Source: Candidimonas humi (GTDB lineage: Bacteria > Pseudomonadota > Gammaproteobacteria > Burkholderiales > Burkholderiaceae_B). From it: DNA of 64,000 bases. Where the stretch lies: positions 62,001-126,000 of the forward strand of contig NZ_JAHTBN010000007.1 of assembly GCF_019166065.1 (NCBI RefSeq), read 5' to 3'. The translations under genes and the position numbers were made by a program. Positions 7,720 through 18,720 of the stretch are shown here, piece after piece; within the stretch, counting starts at the first letter, position 1, and each line of letters opens with the position of its first letter. The notes below the pieces were generated by a model. That model searched no databases. It was not told the origin of the DNA and worked only from the letters and a program-made list of their open reading frames with translations.

Positions 7720-8862
7720 TCAAATATGGAATCGCTTCACGACATCCCAATCGATATCGAAGCCAAAGCCGGGGAGATCGCTCAGATGCAATTGCCCATC
7801 CCGCAACTGGGCACGTTCACGAAACAACATCTTCCACAAGGGGTCGCGCTTTTCGTCCAGGAAGACCTCGACGCATGCGCCATTGGGAACCGCGGCAGCC
7901 AGATGGCCATGAATATGGGGATCATGATGCGTGGCCATCGAGACGCCATGTAATTGCGCATAGGCGGCTACGCGCAACCATTCGGTGACGCCGCCAGAAC
8001 GGGTAGCGTCGAACTCCATGTAGCGGATCGCCCCGAGATCGATCAAATCGCGGCAGGCCCACGAATGCTGCTCGGACTCGCCGCTCGCCAGGGCCACATG
8101 CGTGTATTGCGCCAATTTCCCCATCGCACGTACCGAGTCGTACCAATGCAGCGGCTCTTCGAACCAGTAGACATCGTAGGGTTCGAAAGCGCGAATTGCC
8201 TCGATGGCCTGCTCGAGCGTATACGCGCAGTTGGCATCGACCATCAGCATAGTGGACGGCCCCACGGCATCCCGCACCGCTTTGACGCGCGCCACATCGG
8301 CGGGCAAGCTCAAGCCGCCGACCTTCATTTTTACGCCGTTGAATCCCTGGCTTACATAACCGGCCATCTCTGGTCCGATATCGAACAAATCGCGATCGAC
8401 TTGGTAATAGCCGCCGGTCACGTATGCTCGTATGGAAGTGCGATCGCCCCCCAACAGCCGCCACACCGGCAAGCTCACCGCTTTGCCCTTGATATCCCAC
8501 AATGCGATATCTATCCCCGCCATGGCGGCCAGCAGCGCGGGGCGCTTGTCAGCCCCCAGATACGAAGGCGCCCCGGACGCGCGCGCCGCGTCAGGCGAGA
8601 TCGTCGTCAGGCCGAAAACCTTTGCCCATATTGCTTCGTGTGCCAATGCGTCCATACCGGCCAGATAGCCGCTCAATTGCTCCACTACCTGCAGCACAGT
8701 CGGCATGGACCGGCCGTGTAGCGTCGCGACGCCGGTCACCCCTTCGTCCGTGAGCACCTGCACAATGATCTGGCTGCATCGGTCGATGATTTCGTTGCTG
8801 ACCCAATACGTCGTTTCCAGCGGAATAGAGACTGCGTAGGCCTGTATTTTTTGGATTTTCAT
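7720..8862 (-). CDS. Mandelate racemase/muconate lactonizing enzyme family protein (enolase superfamily)
   Basis: 380 residues from the ATG at 8862, preceded by AGGA; a longer frame upstream is rejected. The N-terminal capping domain is followed by a TIM barrel with the K-x-K base motif (VKMK, Lys178/Lys180), metal ligands Asp209 (VDAN), Glu235/236 (FEEPL) and Glu262, plus Asp285 and His312 (HHDPH), the MR-subgroup His/Asp dyad. It would abstract the alpha proton of a carboxylate and dehydrate or racemise a hydroxy/sugar acid in the cytoplasm. It is divergent from the LysR gene. Confidence 0.9.
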   Translation of the reverse strand: MKIQKIQAYAVSIPLETTYWVSNEIIDRCSQIIVQVLTDEGVTGVATLHGRSMPTVLQVVEQLSGYLAGMDALAHEAIWAKVFGLTTISPDAARASGAPSYLGADKRPALLAAMAGIDIALWDIKGKAVSLPVWRLLGGDRTSIRAYVTGGYYQVDRDLFDIGPEMAGYVSQGFNGVKMKVGGLSLPADVARVKAVRDAVGPSTMLMVDANCAYTLEQAIEAIRAFEPYDVYWFEEPLHWYDSVRAMGKLAQYTHVALASGESEQHSWACRDLIDLGAIRYMEFDATRSGGVTEWLRVAAYAQLHGVSMATHHDPHIHGHLAAAVPNGACVEVFLDEKRDPLWKMLFRERAQLRDGQLHLSDLPGFGFDIDWDVVKRFHI

Positions 8863-9027
8863 TTTCCTGCGCTCCTGCGCGAATCCCGTTGCGGGGCTGT
8901 CGACTGTTGAACTCGGGCCCGGCATCCGATGCGCGCCGTGGATCGTAAGAAGCTCGAACAATGGCTGCGCAAAGCCGGTCGAAAAAAATTGTAGGGCCCG
9001 ACAGGTGCAATAATTCCGCATAACCTC

Positions 9028-9040
9028 CATATCAGATATG
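9028..9040. promoter_or_regulatory. Short perfect dyad in the LysR/MR-MLE divergent region
   Basis: CATATC-A-GATATG is a perfect 6-1-6 inverted repeat 41 bp upstream of the LysR start and about 165 bp upstream of the MR/MLE start. It is a candidate LysR autoregulatory site; the assignment rests on position and symmetry only. Confidence 0.35.
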
Positions 9041-9080
9041 CATTTATTCCAAAATTTCGCCAAGGCGAGGATGACGAGCC

Positions 9081-10022
9081 ATGAATTCGGATGATCTGGA
9101 ACTGTTTGCCAAGGTTGCCCATCACCGCAGTATTGTGCGGGTGGCTCTGGAACTGGGCATGGATCAATCGACGATTACCCGCCACATCGCCCGTCTGGAA
9201 CAACAGAGCGGCTTGCGTCTCTTCTATCGCAATGGCAGAGGGGTCGTGCTGACAGACGCGGGCAAGGCGTTTTTACAGCCTGCAAGAAAAGTTCTGGAAT
9301 CCTTGGAGCAGGCGCGCCTCACCGCACACGCGCTTTCGCATGCGGGGCCGCCACGCCTGTCTATCGCCGCGCCGCCGACCATCGCCGGGGTACTGTTCGG
9401 CCGGATAGCCAACGCGGTGGCGCATGCGTTTCCCGCCACCGTTCTTCATTTCGCCGAAAGCCTGGTAAGCAACATCTTGAACATGCTGGCCGAGGGCGAA
9501 GTAGACATCGGGGTGGTCTACGCCCCGGTTCCCGCATCCCTGACGTACGACAGCCTTATGTTGAAGGAATCCATCTATCTGGTCGGCCCGATCACCGCAG
9601 CACCGCTAGGGGCCGAAGTCCAGTCGACCCGAATCGGCGAATTTCCCCTGTTGCTGCCCGCTACGCCCTATGGTTCACGCATGATGGCGGAGACGCTGGC
9701 GCGCAACCTGGGCCTCCGGTTGAATATACGTCTGGAATGCAATACGGGCAGCGCCACCATGAAGCATCTGGTCGAAGAGGGTATCGGCTATTCGCTTATG
9801 CCCTATGCGATCATAGCCCGGGAAATTTCCCATGGGAGGCTGCAGGCGGCGCGTCTTGTAGATCCCCCTGTAACACGCGATATCGTTGTCGTCACGGCGA
9901 GGAACCGCGACCCTGCCCCCGAGTTGTGGAATACGCTGCAAATAGTGCGCAACGAGATCAAGCACCTGGTACAAGCGGGGCGATGGGCCGGAGTGGCCCT
10001 GTCGGAAGATGAGGTCCATTGA
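9081..10022 (+). CDS. LysR-family transcriptional regulator
   Basis: 313 residues. It opens MNSDDLELFAKVAHHRSIV with the recognition helix MDQSTITRHIARLEQQSGLR and the typical LFYRNGRGVVLT turn, followed by an effector-binding domain. It is divergent from the MR/MLE gene at 7720-8862 and probably controls that gene together with the Bug gene behind it. A nitrogen-assimilation or organic-acid inducer cannot be told from sequence. Confidence 0.92.
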   Translation: MNSDDLELFAKVAHHRSIVRVALELGMDQSTITRHIARLEQQSGLRLFYRNGRGVVLTDAGKAFLQPARKVLESLEQARLTAHALSHAGPPRLSIAAPPTIAGVLFGRIANAVAHAFPATVLHFAESLVSNILNMLAEGEVDIGVVYAPVPASLTYDSLMLKESIYLVGPITAAPLGAEVQSTRIGEFPLLLPATPYGSRMMAETLARNLGLRLNIRLECNTGSATMKHLVEEGIGYSLMPYAIIAREISHGRLQAARLVDPPVTRDIVVVTARNRDPAPELWNTLQIVRNEIKHLVQAGRWAGVALSEDEVH

Positions 10023-10138
10023 AAGCAAAGCGCGAGCCATCGCGAGCCGGCCCGGCGCGCCGGCGATAAGTTCATGCGATCCTCGAAGTCGGCACGGCTG
10101 AAAAGAACTCGCAAGGCGCAACGAAAAATCACAATTTC

Positions 10139-10162
10139 CAAATGGAATGCCTGTTCCGTTTG
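10139..10162. promoter_or_regulatory. 24-bp imperfect dyad upstream of the alcohol dehydrogenase
   Basis: CAAATGGAA (10139-10147) and TTCCGTTTG (10154-10162) are inverted repeats with one mismatched pair around a 6-bp centre. The element lies about 145 bp upstream of the dehydrogenase ATG in the 284-bp gap after the LysR gene. It looks like an operator or activator site; the cognate regulator is unknown. Confidence 0.4.
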
Positions 10163-10306
10163 CGATTAAATAAAAGCTTCCCCCGAGTATGGCGCGCAGC
10201 GGCACTGGGCACGCATGCCCTGCAGTCCGATATGACGTATCGACCGAGCCCCTACTCTCATGCAGCAGCTTCCCGGTATTGCCACTCACATTAAGGAGAT
10301 TCTTTC

Positions 10307-11407
10307 ATGGCTCAAATGATGAAGGCGGCAGCATTCCTGGCGCCAGGGCGGATCGAGCTTATCGACAAGCCGATTCCCGACGTGGGCCCCAACGATGCCC
10401 TGATGCGCATTACAACCACGACCATCTGCGGGACGGACATCCATATTCTCAAGGGCGAATACCCCGTGTCGACCGGGCTGACCGTGGGCCACGAGCCGGT
10501 CGGCGTCATTGAAAAGCTCGGCAGCGCGGTAAGCGGATACCAGGAAGGGCAGCGGGTCATTGCCGGCGCCATTTGCCCCAATTTCAACTCCTACGCGGCG
10601 CAGGACGGCGTGCCCTCCCAGGACGGAAGCTACCTGGTGGCGCGCGGGCTTTGCGGCTGCCACGGCTACAAGGCGACCGCCGGATGGCGCTTCGGCAATC
10701 TCATCGACGGCACCCAGGCCGAGTATGTGCTGGTGCCGGACGCCCAGGCCAATCTGGCCCCGGTCCCGGACGGCCTTACCGACGAGCAAGTGCTGATGTG
10801 CCCCGACATCATGTCCACCGGGTTCAAGGGCGCGGAGAATGCCAATATCCGCATCGGAGACAGTGTCGCCATCTTCGCCCAGGGGCCTATCGGGCTGTGC
10901 GCCACCGCGGGGGCGCGCCTGTTGGGGGCTACCACCATCATCGTGGTCGACGGCAATAGCCATCGACTGGACATCGCACGCGGGATGGGCGCGGACGTAG
11001 CGCTGAATTTCAAGGAATGCGATGTGGTCGAGGAAATCATGAAGCTCACCGGCGGACGGGGGGTCGACGCATCCATCGAGGCGCTGGGCACCCAGTCGAC
11101 CTTTGAGTCTTCGTTGCGCGTACTCAAGCCCGGCGGGACACTATCGAGCCTGGGCGTGTATTCGCAAGACCTGAGCATCTCGCTGTCGGCGTTCGCGGCC
11201 GGCCTGGGCGACCACAAGATCAACACCGCGCTGTGCCCGGGCGGCAAGGAACGCATGCGCCGCCTGCTCAATGTGGTGGAGTCGGGGCGAGTGGACCTGG
11301 GCCCGCTGGTGACCCATGAATTCGCGCTCGACGACATCGTCACCGCTTACGATCTGTTCGCCAACCAACGCGACAACGTGCTCAAGGTGGCGATCAAGCC
11401 CCACTAA
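10307..11407 (+). CDS. NAD(P)-dependent zinc alcohol dehydrogenase (MDR family, isopropanol-dehydrogenase-like)
   Basis: 366 residues with AAGGAG before the ATG. The catalytic zinc set is visible: Cys41 (CGTDIH), His62-Glu63 (GHEPVG), and an Asp (CPDIMSTGFKGAE) where most MDRs carry Cys. The nucleotide-binding segment QGPIGLCA follows. The four-cysteine structural-zinc lobe is missing, as in clostridial isopropanol dehydrogenases, which also share HGYKATAGWRFGN-like and LCPGGKERMRRL-like segments. It oxidises a secondary alcohol or reduces a ketone/aldehyde. It faces the ABC-importer genes convergently. Confidence 0.9.
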   Translation: MAQMMKAAAFLAPGRIELIDKPIPDVGPNDALMRITTTTICGTDIHILKGEYPVSTGLTVGHEPVGVIEKLGSAVSGYQEGQRVIAGAICPNFNSYAAQDGVPSQDGSYLVARGLCGCHGYKATAGWRFGNLIDGTQAEYVLVPDAQANLAPVPDGLTDEQVLMCPDIMSTGFKGAENANIRIGDSVAIFAQGPIGLCATAGARLLGATTIIVVDGNSHRLDIARGMGADVALNFKECDVVEEIMKLTGGRGVDASIEALGTQSTFESSLRVLKPGGTLSSLGVYSQDLSISLSAFAAGLGDHKINTALCPGGKERMRRLLNVVESGRVDLGPLVTHEFALDDIVTAYDLFANQRDNVLKVAIKPH

Positions 11408-11417
11408 AGGCAGGAAA

Positions 11418-11447
11418 GCCCCGAGATTCCCATCGCGGGCTCGGGGC
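11418..11447. terminator. Hairpin between convergent genes
   Basis: GCCCCGAG (11418-11425) and CTCGGGGC (11440-11447) form a perfect 8-bp stem with a 14-nt loop, 11 bp after the dehydrogenase stop codon and about 87 bp from the stop of the convergent ATPase gene. No T-tract follows, so it may be a bidirectional stop of weak intrinsic type. Confidence 0.5.
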
Positions 11448-11533
11448 GAGGCGCCCTCTGCGAGGGTGCCTTGTCGGCCATGGACAATGCACAGCCGGCA
11501 CGGGGTAGCCGGCACGTGGACGTTCGGCTTGCG

Positions 11534-12676
11534 TCAGGCCGCCGGCGCATCGTCCTCGAGCAGCACGCAGCGGTTCGGGTCCACCGACAGGAACACCTGC
11601 TGGCCTTCTTCCATCCGGTCGAGCGCCGAGCGGCGGATGATCAATTTCCGTCCGCCCCACTCTACGTGGATTTCGCTCAGGTCGCCCAGAAACACCGATC
11701 GGGCGATCGTCACCTGCCATACGTTGCGGTCTCCCGCAGGCCGCTGGGATGACAACTGCAAATGCACCGTGCGCACCGACAGCGTCGCCTGGCTGCCCCG
11801 CTTGCGCCCGTGGGTGTTGCCGTGGATGAGTTCGCCGCCCTGGGTTTCGATGACCACGTCGTTGCCCGAGGAAAGGTCTTCGCGCACGGTTCCGGAAATC
11901 AGGTTGGAAGAGCCCACGAAGTCGGCGACGAAGGCGGTGCGGGGGTAGTTGTATATCTCGTAGGGCGTGCCGGACTGTTCGATGCGGCCCTTGTTCATCA
12001 CCACGATGCAGTCCGACATGGCGAGCGCTTCTTCCAGGTCGTGCGTCACGTAGATGGAAGTGACGCCCAGGCTGTGCTGCAGTTCGCGCAGTTCGATGCG
12101 CATGTCGCCGCGCAGCTTGGCGTCGAGATTGGACAGCGGCTCGTCGAACAGCAGGACTTCGGGGGAAAAGGCGCAGGCGCGCGCCAGGGCCACGCGCTGC
12201 TGCTGACCGCCGGAAAGCTGCGAGGCGGGCCGCGACGCATAGGCCTCCATCTGCACCAGGGCCAGTGCGCGCTTGACACCCGCGTCGATTTCTTCGCGGT
12301 TCTTGCGGCGCACTTTCAGGCCATAGGCTACGTTGTCGTAGACCGTCATGTGCGGCCAGATGGCGTACGACTGGAACACCATGGAAAGCCCGCGGTCTTC
12401 GGCCGGTATGTTCAGGTTCTCGGCCGAGGAATACATGTTCCGGTCGCCGATCTTGATGACGCCCGCCGCCGGTTTTTCCAGGCCGGCGATGGCGCGCAGC
12501 GTGGTGGACTTCCCGCAGCCCGATGGGCCGAGCAGGGTGAGCTGTTTGCCTTTCGGCACGGAAAAGCTGACGGGCCCGACCGCAGCCACGGCACCGTAAC
12601 GGATTTCCAGGTCCCGGACCTCGATCTCGGTTTCTGCCTGGATTTCCTTATCTTGCGGTTGCGCTTGCGTTTGCAT
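11534..12676 (-). CDS. ABC transporter ATP-binding protein (FbpC/PotA type)
   Basis: 380 residues. Walker A GPSGCGKSTTLRAIAG, the Q-loop, signature LSGGQQQRVALARA, Walker B VLLFDEPLSNLDAKLR and the H-loop VTHDLEEA are all intact. A C-terminal TOBE-like regulatory domain (about 280-380) follows, as in the CUT1/Fbp/Pot ATPases. It energises import by the adjacent permease and binding protein in an operon ordered SBP, permease, ATPase (6 bp between permease and ATPase genes). Confidence 0.93.
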   Translation of the reverse strand: MQTQAQPQDKEIQAETEIEVRDLEIRYGAVAAVGPVSFSVPKGKQLTLLGPSGCGKSTTLRAIAGLEKPAAGVIKIGDRNMYSSAENLNIPAEDRGLSMVFQSYAIWPHMTVYDNVAYGLKVRRKNREEIDAGVKRALALVQMEAYASRPASQLSGGQQQRVALARACAFSPEVLLFDEPLSNLDAKLRGDMRIELRELQHSLGVTSIYVTHDLEEALAMSDCIVVMNKGRIEQSGTPYEIYNYPRTAFVADFVGSSNLISGTVREDLSSGNDVVIETQGGELIHGNTHGRKRGSQATLSVRTVHLQLSSQRPAGDRNVWQVTIARSVFLGDLSEIHVEWGGRKLIIRRSALDRMEEGQQVFLSVDPNRCVLLEDDAPAA

Positions 12677-12682
12677 CGAGAG

Positions 12683-14377
12683 TTATCCTTTCAAGTCGCG
12701 CCGGCGCATCAGCACCGTGAAAATCACTATGACCACACCCACCACCACGGTCTGGATCAACGCCATGGCCGCGGTCAGTTCGGAACTGCTGAAATTCCAT
12801 GCATCGACGATCGCCGGGGTCAAGACCTCGGAATTCGGGCCGACCAGCAATATCGACGCGCCGAGCTCGCGCACCGAGCCTATGAACAGCAGCATCCAAG
12901 CCGCCATGATGCCGGGCCGCAAGAGCGGAATGTTGATGGTGCGCAGCCTCTGGAACCAGTTGGCGCCGCAGACCTGGCCGCATTCGTCCAGGGTCTTGTC
13001 GAGCTGCATCAGCACGCTGGATATGGTGCGCACCCCTAGCGGCAGGAACACGGTGACGTAGGCGATCAGCAGCAGCCAGATGGTGCCGTAGACCGGGATG
13101 GGTATTACCAGCCACGCCCACATGATGCCGAAGGCGAAGACCAGGCGCGGCACGGCTTGCGGGAACATCGAGATGTACTCGAGAGTGGCGCGGCCCGGCA
13201 GCTTGGTACGATGCAAGAGCCAGGAGATGGTCCCGGTCAGGGCCACGCCTATGGTGGCCGTTATCACGCCGAGCTCCAAGCTGTTGCGTATGGCGTAGCG
13301 CACCGCGTTCTGCGACAGCGCGACCCGATAGTGCTCGAAAGTGAAGTTCGACCAACTGGGCAGCGCCGTCGCAAGCTGCTGTAGCGACACGTAAACCAGG
13401 GTCAGCATCGGCAGGACGACCGCCAGGAAGATATAGGCGCCGACGAGCACGAGATAGACCCAGCGCAGTCCGCCCACGTCCACGGGGCGCGGCCGGAAGG
13501 CCTTGCCGCTGACGGTGACATAGCTGCGGCCGGCGATCATGCGGCGGTAGAGATAGGTCATGAGGAACATGACCGCGAAAAGCACCACGCCCATCGCCGC
13601 GGCCAGCGGGATACGGGGCGGATATTGAGTCACCATCAAGTAGATGGCCGTGGTCAGGACGTAGAACCGGCTCGGCGTGCCGAGGACCAGCGCCGCGGAG
13701 AACGACCCGAGCATTTCGGCAAAAACATAGACCAGGGCTCCGAGCACGCCGGGCGCGACCAGCGGCAGCGTAACCCGCAGCATCGTGTTGATCCGGCTGG
13801 CGCCTATCACCTGCGAGGCTTCTTCCAGGGACGGGTCGATGGACTGCATGACCGCGCTGATCATGACGAAGGCGACAGAGCCTTCGAATAGCGCCATGAC
13901 CCAGGCAATGCCCATGGCGCTGGTGACGTTGATGATCGCCCCCTCGCCTCCCAGCGCGCGCCACAGGATGTTGATGTAGCCGCTGTGCGGCTCGCCCAGC
14001 AAACCCCAGGCGAGCGCGCCGAGCAGCGGCGTGACGTAATAAGGCACCGCCATCAACTGCTCGAGACCGCGGCGGAACGGCACGTTGGTGCGCGTCAGGA
14101 TATACGCGATGAGAAAACCCACGATGATGGCGATGATAGTCGCCACTACCGAGACTTCCAGCGTATTCCAGACGATGCTGCCGTAGCTCGGCAAGCGCGC
14201 GAAATTCCCCAAGCCGTAGCCGGTACTGCCATCAACCGTGCCGTCTCCCTGTTTCAGGGCTGCCTGAAACAGGAAGAAGATCGGGTATAGGACAAAAACC
14301 CCGATCACCACGATGATGGCGATGCCGGAGATTGCGCTTCTGCGCGACTTGAACGCACTGGTCGCCATGCCGTTCAC
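12683..14377 (-). CDS. ABC transporter permease, fused double-domain (FbpB type)
   Basis: 564 residues with about twelve transmembrane segments in two homologous halves, each ending in an EAA-type loop (DPSLEEASQVIGASRINTML and DKTLDECGQVCGANWFQRLR) that docks the ATPase. This two-in-one permease is typical of the iron(III)/FbpABC and AfuABC/phosphonate-like class. It lies 21 bp downstream of the binding-protein gene and 6 bp upstream of the ATPase gene. Function: inner-membrane channel of the importer. Confidence 0.92.
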   Translation of the reverse strand: MNGMATSAFKSRRSAISGIAIIVVIGVFVLYPIFFLFQAALKQGDGTVDGSTGYGLGNFARLPSYGSIVWNTLEVSVVATIIAIIVGFLIAYILTRTNVPFRRGLEQLMAVPYYVTPLLGALAWGLLGEPHSGYINILWRALGGEGAIINVTSAMGIAWVMALFEGSVAFVMISAVMQSIDPSLEEASQVIGASRINTMLRVTLPLVAPGVLGALVYVFAEMLGSFSAALVLGTPSRFYVLTTAIYLMVTQYPPRIPLAAAMGVVLFAVMFLMTYLYRRMIAGRSYVTVSGKAFRPRPVDVGGLRWVYLVLVGAYIFLAVVLPMLTLVYVSLQQLATALPSWSNFTFEHYRVALSQNAVRYAIRNSLELGVITATIGVALTGTISWLLHRTKLPGRATLEYISMFPQAVPRLVFAFGIMWAWLVIPIPVYGTIWLLLIAYVTVFLPLGVRTISSVLMQLDKTLDECGQVCGANWFQRLRTINIPLLRPGIMAAWMLLFIGSVRELGASILLVGPNSEVLTPAIVDAWNFSSSELTAAMALIQTVVVGVVIVIFTVLMRRRDLKG

Positions 14378-14398
14378 TCCTGGTCAGCGGTCAAAGAA

Positions 14399-15532
14399 TC
14401 AGAGCAGCCCCAGCATCTGGTTCCATTCGGAATTGAATTCCTTGCGGCTGGCCAGGAAGGCCTTCATATCCGTCGGAACCAGCAGCTTGAAGTCGTTGAG
14501 CTTCAGCCCGCCAGGCATGGGCGGCGCGTCCTTGCGGATCGAGCCGTAGTACAGGTACGGATTGTCCTGGTAGAAGGTCTGGCCCTTGAGCGACATCAGC
14601 CAGTCGGTGAACAGCCGCGCGGCTTGCGGGTGCGGCGCGTTGGCGACGATACCGTTGGCCATGGGCGAAGACGGCAGGCCGTCCTTGGGGGCGACGAAAT
14701 TGATCGGTGCCTTCTTTTTATGGGCGAGCTGGTAGCCGGCCCACTCGGCCATGCCGCACACGGCATCGTCGCCGCGCGCGAGGCGGTCGAAGACCTGCAC
14801 CCGCGAATTGAAGCCCTTGGGCTTTTGCTTGGCGAATGCCTTCCAGTAGTCGTCGCCATACAGCTTGCGCAACTCGTACCACGCCGTGAACTGCATGCCC
14901 GAATTGGCCTGCTTGACGCTGATCTTGCCGGCCCACTTGGGATCGAGCAGGTCCTTCCAGCTTGCCGGAGCCTCGGCGGGCTTGACCCGGTCGGTGCAAT
15001 AGGCAAGACCGGCGAAGCCCATGGCGATCCAGAAGAAGTGCCCGGCCGGATGGCTCAGGTGATCGAGCGAGTAATACTTTTGCTGCGGCGAGTTGTATTC
15101 GTCGTAGCCGCCCTTGTTCTGGAAATCGATGGCGGTGCCCAGGTCGGAGAACTGGATGACGTCGGCTTCGTAGCGATGGGCCCCGCGCTCGGCCAGGATC
15201 TTGCTGAACAGCGAACCGTTCTGCAGGCTAACATAGCGTGCCGTGATCTTGGGGAAGTCTTTGTGGAATGCGTCGCAAATCGCGGCGGCGGCGGCGCCGC
15301 TGTCGTGCGTGTAGAAAACCAGGGCGCCTTCTTTTTCGGCCTGCGCAACGTCGGCGCCGGTCTCGAAGCCCTGCACGGTCGTGGTTTTACCGGTCTGTGC
15401 GTACGCGCCGCGCGGCGTGATCACGCTCAGGACCGGCAGCGCCGCCAACGACAGTCCCGCCCGCAATACATTGCGGCGGCTGGGAACCATCAAGCTGCTC
15501 GTGGCGATCGTTGTCTTGCTGTCCTTGCTCAT
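14399..15532 (-). CDS. ABC transporter substrate-binding protein (FbpA/AfuA-like)
   Basis: 377 residues from the ATG at 15532, chosen because AAGGAGG precedes it by 5 nt; the frame extends to 15646 without such a site. The N-terminus has a twin-arginine-like motif (SRRNVLRAG, Arg19-Arg20), a hydrophobic stretch and an AYA-Q cleavage site near residue 46. The mature part reads as a type II periplasmic binding protein (EKEGALVFYTHDSGAAA, PASWKDLLDPKWAGKISV). The FbpA fold binds Fe3+ but relatives bind sugar phosphates or phosphonates. The iron-binding tyrosine pair is not evident, and the sugar-acid genes upstream make an organic ligand more likely (inference). Confidence 0.88.
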   Translation of the reverse strand: MSKDSKTTIATSSLMVPSRRNVLRAGLSLAALPVLSVITPRGAYAQTGKTTTVQGFETGADVAQAEKEGALVFYTHDSGAAAAAICDAFHKDFPKITARYVSLQNGSLFSKILAERGAHRYEADVIQFSDLGTAIDFQNKGGYDEYNSPQQKYYSLDHLSHPAGHFFWIAMGFAGLAYCTDRVKPAEAPASWKDLLDPKWAGKISVKQANSGMQFTAWYELRKLYGDDYWKAFAKQKPKGFNSRVQVFDRLARGDDAVCGMAEWAGYQLAHKKKAPINFVAPKDGLPSSPMANGIVANAPHPQAARLFTDWLMSLKGQTFYQDNPYLYYGSIRKDAPPMPGGLKLNDFKLLVPTDMKAFLASRKEFNSEWNQMLGLL

Positions 15533-15698
15533 GCCTTCCTCCTTGCTGGTTTTCGTGCTTCCGGTGATTTTTTCAGCCATGCCGTCCTCCGTATGTAGAT
15601 GGAACATCGGCCGATGGACGGGGCGCCGCCTCGATGACGAGGCCACGCCCTATTCCGCCATGCCATGTCCCGGGCCTGAAATGCCAGGGAAATGCTGC

Positions 15699-17447
<1,749 letters not shown>

Positions 17448-17476
17448 GCCCGGCGAGCGGGCTTTGCAAGCTCGTT

Positions 17477-17492
17477 AGTATGCGCATACATT
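17477..17492. promoter_or_regulatory. Putative LacI operator, copy 1 (dehydratase promoter)
   Basis: AGTATGCGCATACATT. The core GTATGCGCATAC is a perfect 12-bp palindrome ending about 42 bp before the dehydratase start codon. Three related copies occur at 17584, 22156 and 22263. Confidence 0.6.
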
Positions 17493-17583
17493 GAGGAAAA
17501 ACCAACTAGGTAATTACCCCAATAATAAAAGTATCTATTTGTTTTTATTGATTTTATTTTGGAAAAGCAATAGAAATAAAAAA

Positions 17584-17599
17584 AGTATGCGCAATCATT
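17584..17599. promoter_or_regulatory. Putative LacI operator, copy 2 (dehydratase promoter)
   Basis: AGTATGCGCAATCATT, 14 of 16 bases identical to copy 1 at 17477, with starts 107 bp apart (close to ten helical turns). It lies in AT-rich DNA between the stop of the Ldh2-family gene and the dehydratase promoter. Confidence 0.55.
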
Positions 17600-17632
17600 T
17601 TTTTGCACAAAACCATGCTTGAACCCGCCGGA

Positions 17633-18688
17633 TCAGGCCGGCAGGCCGGCGCTGCGCCAGGCCGCCCCCGCCTGCTGGGCGCGGCGCTCGAGCCGAGCCA
17701 GCAAGGCATCGGGAATTTCCAGGCCGTTTTCAAGCGCATCGCGCCGCTTGCGCGCCGCGGCGTCGCCCGGGACCCGCACGGCGGCGACGCCAGGGGCCGG
17801 CGGCGTGGCGCGGCACAATCCGGCGGTATAGCTGGATTGGCGCACGAAAGCGTCGAGCCCGGCAAAAGCCTCCGGATCGATGAGCTGGACGAATACGGCC
17901 AGGGCCATATGGTCGGGATGGTCCACCCGCCCGAATCCAGCCAGCCCCTGGGTCATGAGGTCGACGCCCAGCGCCATGCCGTATCCCTTGTGCCCCTTGA
18001 GCTTGCCGCCCAAGGGCAGCAGCGTGCCGCCGCCTTCCAGGACGGCGTGCGGGTCGTCCGTAGGTTCGCCTTCGGCCGTCAAGGCCCATTGTTCGGGGTA
18101 GCGCTGCCCTTCGCGGGCCAGCGCCTGGGTCAGCGAGGTCGTGGTGATGCTGGAACTGATGTCGATCATGACCGGATCGCCGTCGGTGGGGTAGCCTTCG
18201 GCCAGCGGGTTCGGCGTGAAGACCGGGCGAATGCCGCCGAAGGGCGCCATCCGGGCCACGGAGGCCGTGGAACATTTGATTTGCGCGATGTAGCCTTTTT
18301 CCGCGGCATCGCGCAGATAGACGGCAAGCGCGCCGATATGGTGCGAGTTGCCGATAGCGAACGTGACGACGCCGTGCTGCTTCAGGCGCTCGTAGCCCAG
18401 CGCCATGGCCTTCCTGACCAGCCAGCCGCCGGGCAGCCTCTGCCCGTCCCAGGTCACACAGCCGCCGCGGTCGTTCACCACCTTGATGTCGCCGCTGCCG
18501 CGCATGCGGCCGCTGGCCAGAGCATCCAGATAGGATTCGAGCAGCCCGACCCCGTGCGTATCGTGGCCGATGAGATCGGCCTCGACCAGGACGTCGGCGA
18601 CGGCCTGCGCCTTGTCGCGATCGACGCCCGAAGCCGCAAGCAGCGCGACAACGTTATCGAAAAGAACGGCGTGGCTGACTCTTGCCAT
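17633..18688 (-). CDS. Ldh2 / malate-L-lactate dehydrogenase family oxidoreductase
   Basis: 351 residues from the ATG at 18688; the same frame is open further upstream but overlaps the next gene. The YlbC/Ldh2 signature is visible: ADLIGHDTHGVGLLESYL with the conserved histidines, GNSHHIGALAVYL, and GKLKGHKGYGMALGVDLMTQ near the NAD-binding C-terminal part. These enzymes reduce 2-keto or cyclic imino acids with NAD(P)H in the cytoplasm (malate, sulfolactate, 2,3-diketogulonate). Its position among sugar-acid genes suggests a keto-sugar-acid substrate. Confidence 0.88.
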   Translation of the reverse strand: MARVSHAVLFDNVVALLAASGVDRDKAQAVADVLVEADLIGHDTHGVGLLESYLDALASGRMRGSGDIKVVNDRGGCVTWDGQRLPGGWLVRKAMALGYERLKQHGVVTFAIGNSHHIGALAVYLRDAAEKGYIAQIKCSTASVARMAPFGGIRPVFTPNPLAEGYPTDGDPVMIDISSSITTTSLTQALAREGQRYPEQWALTAEGEPTDDPHAVLEGGGTLLPLGGKLKGHKGYGMALGVDLMTQGLAGFGRVDHPDHMALAVFVQLIDPEAFAGLDAFVRQSSYTAGLCRATPPAPGVAAVRVPGDAAARKRRDALENGLEIPDALLARLERRAQQAGAAWRSAGLPA

Positions 18689-18720
18689 TGACTTTCTCCG
18701 TGGGCGCCCGCAGGCCGGGC

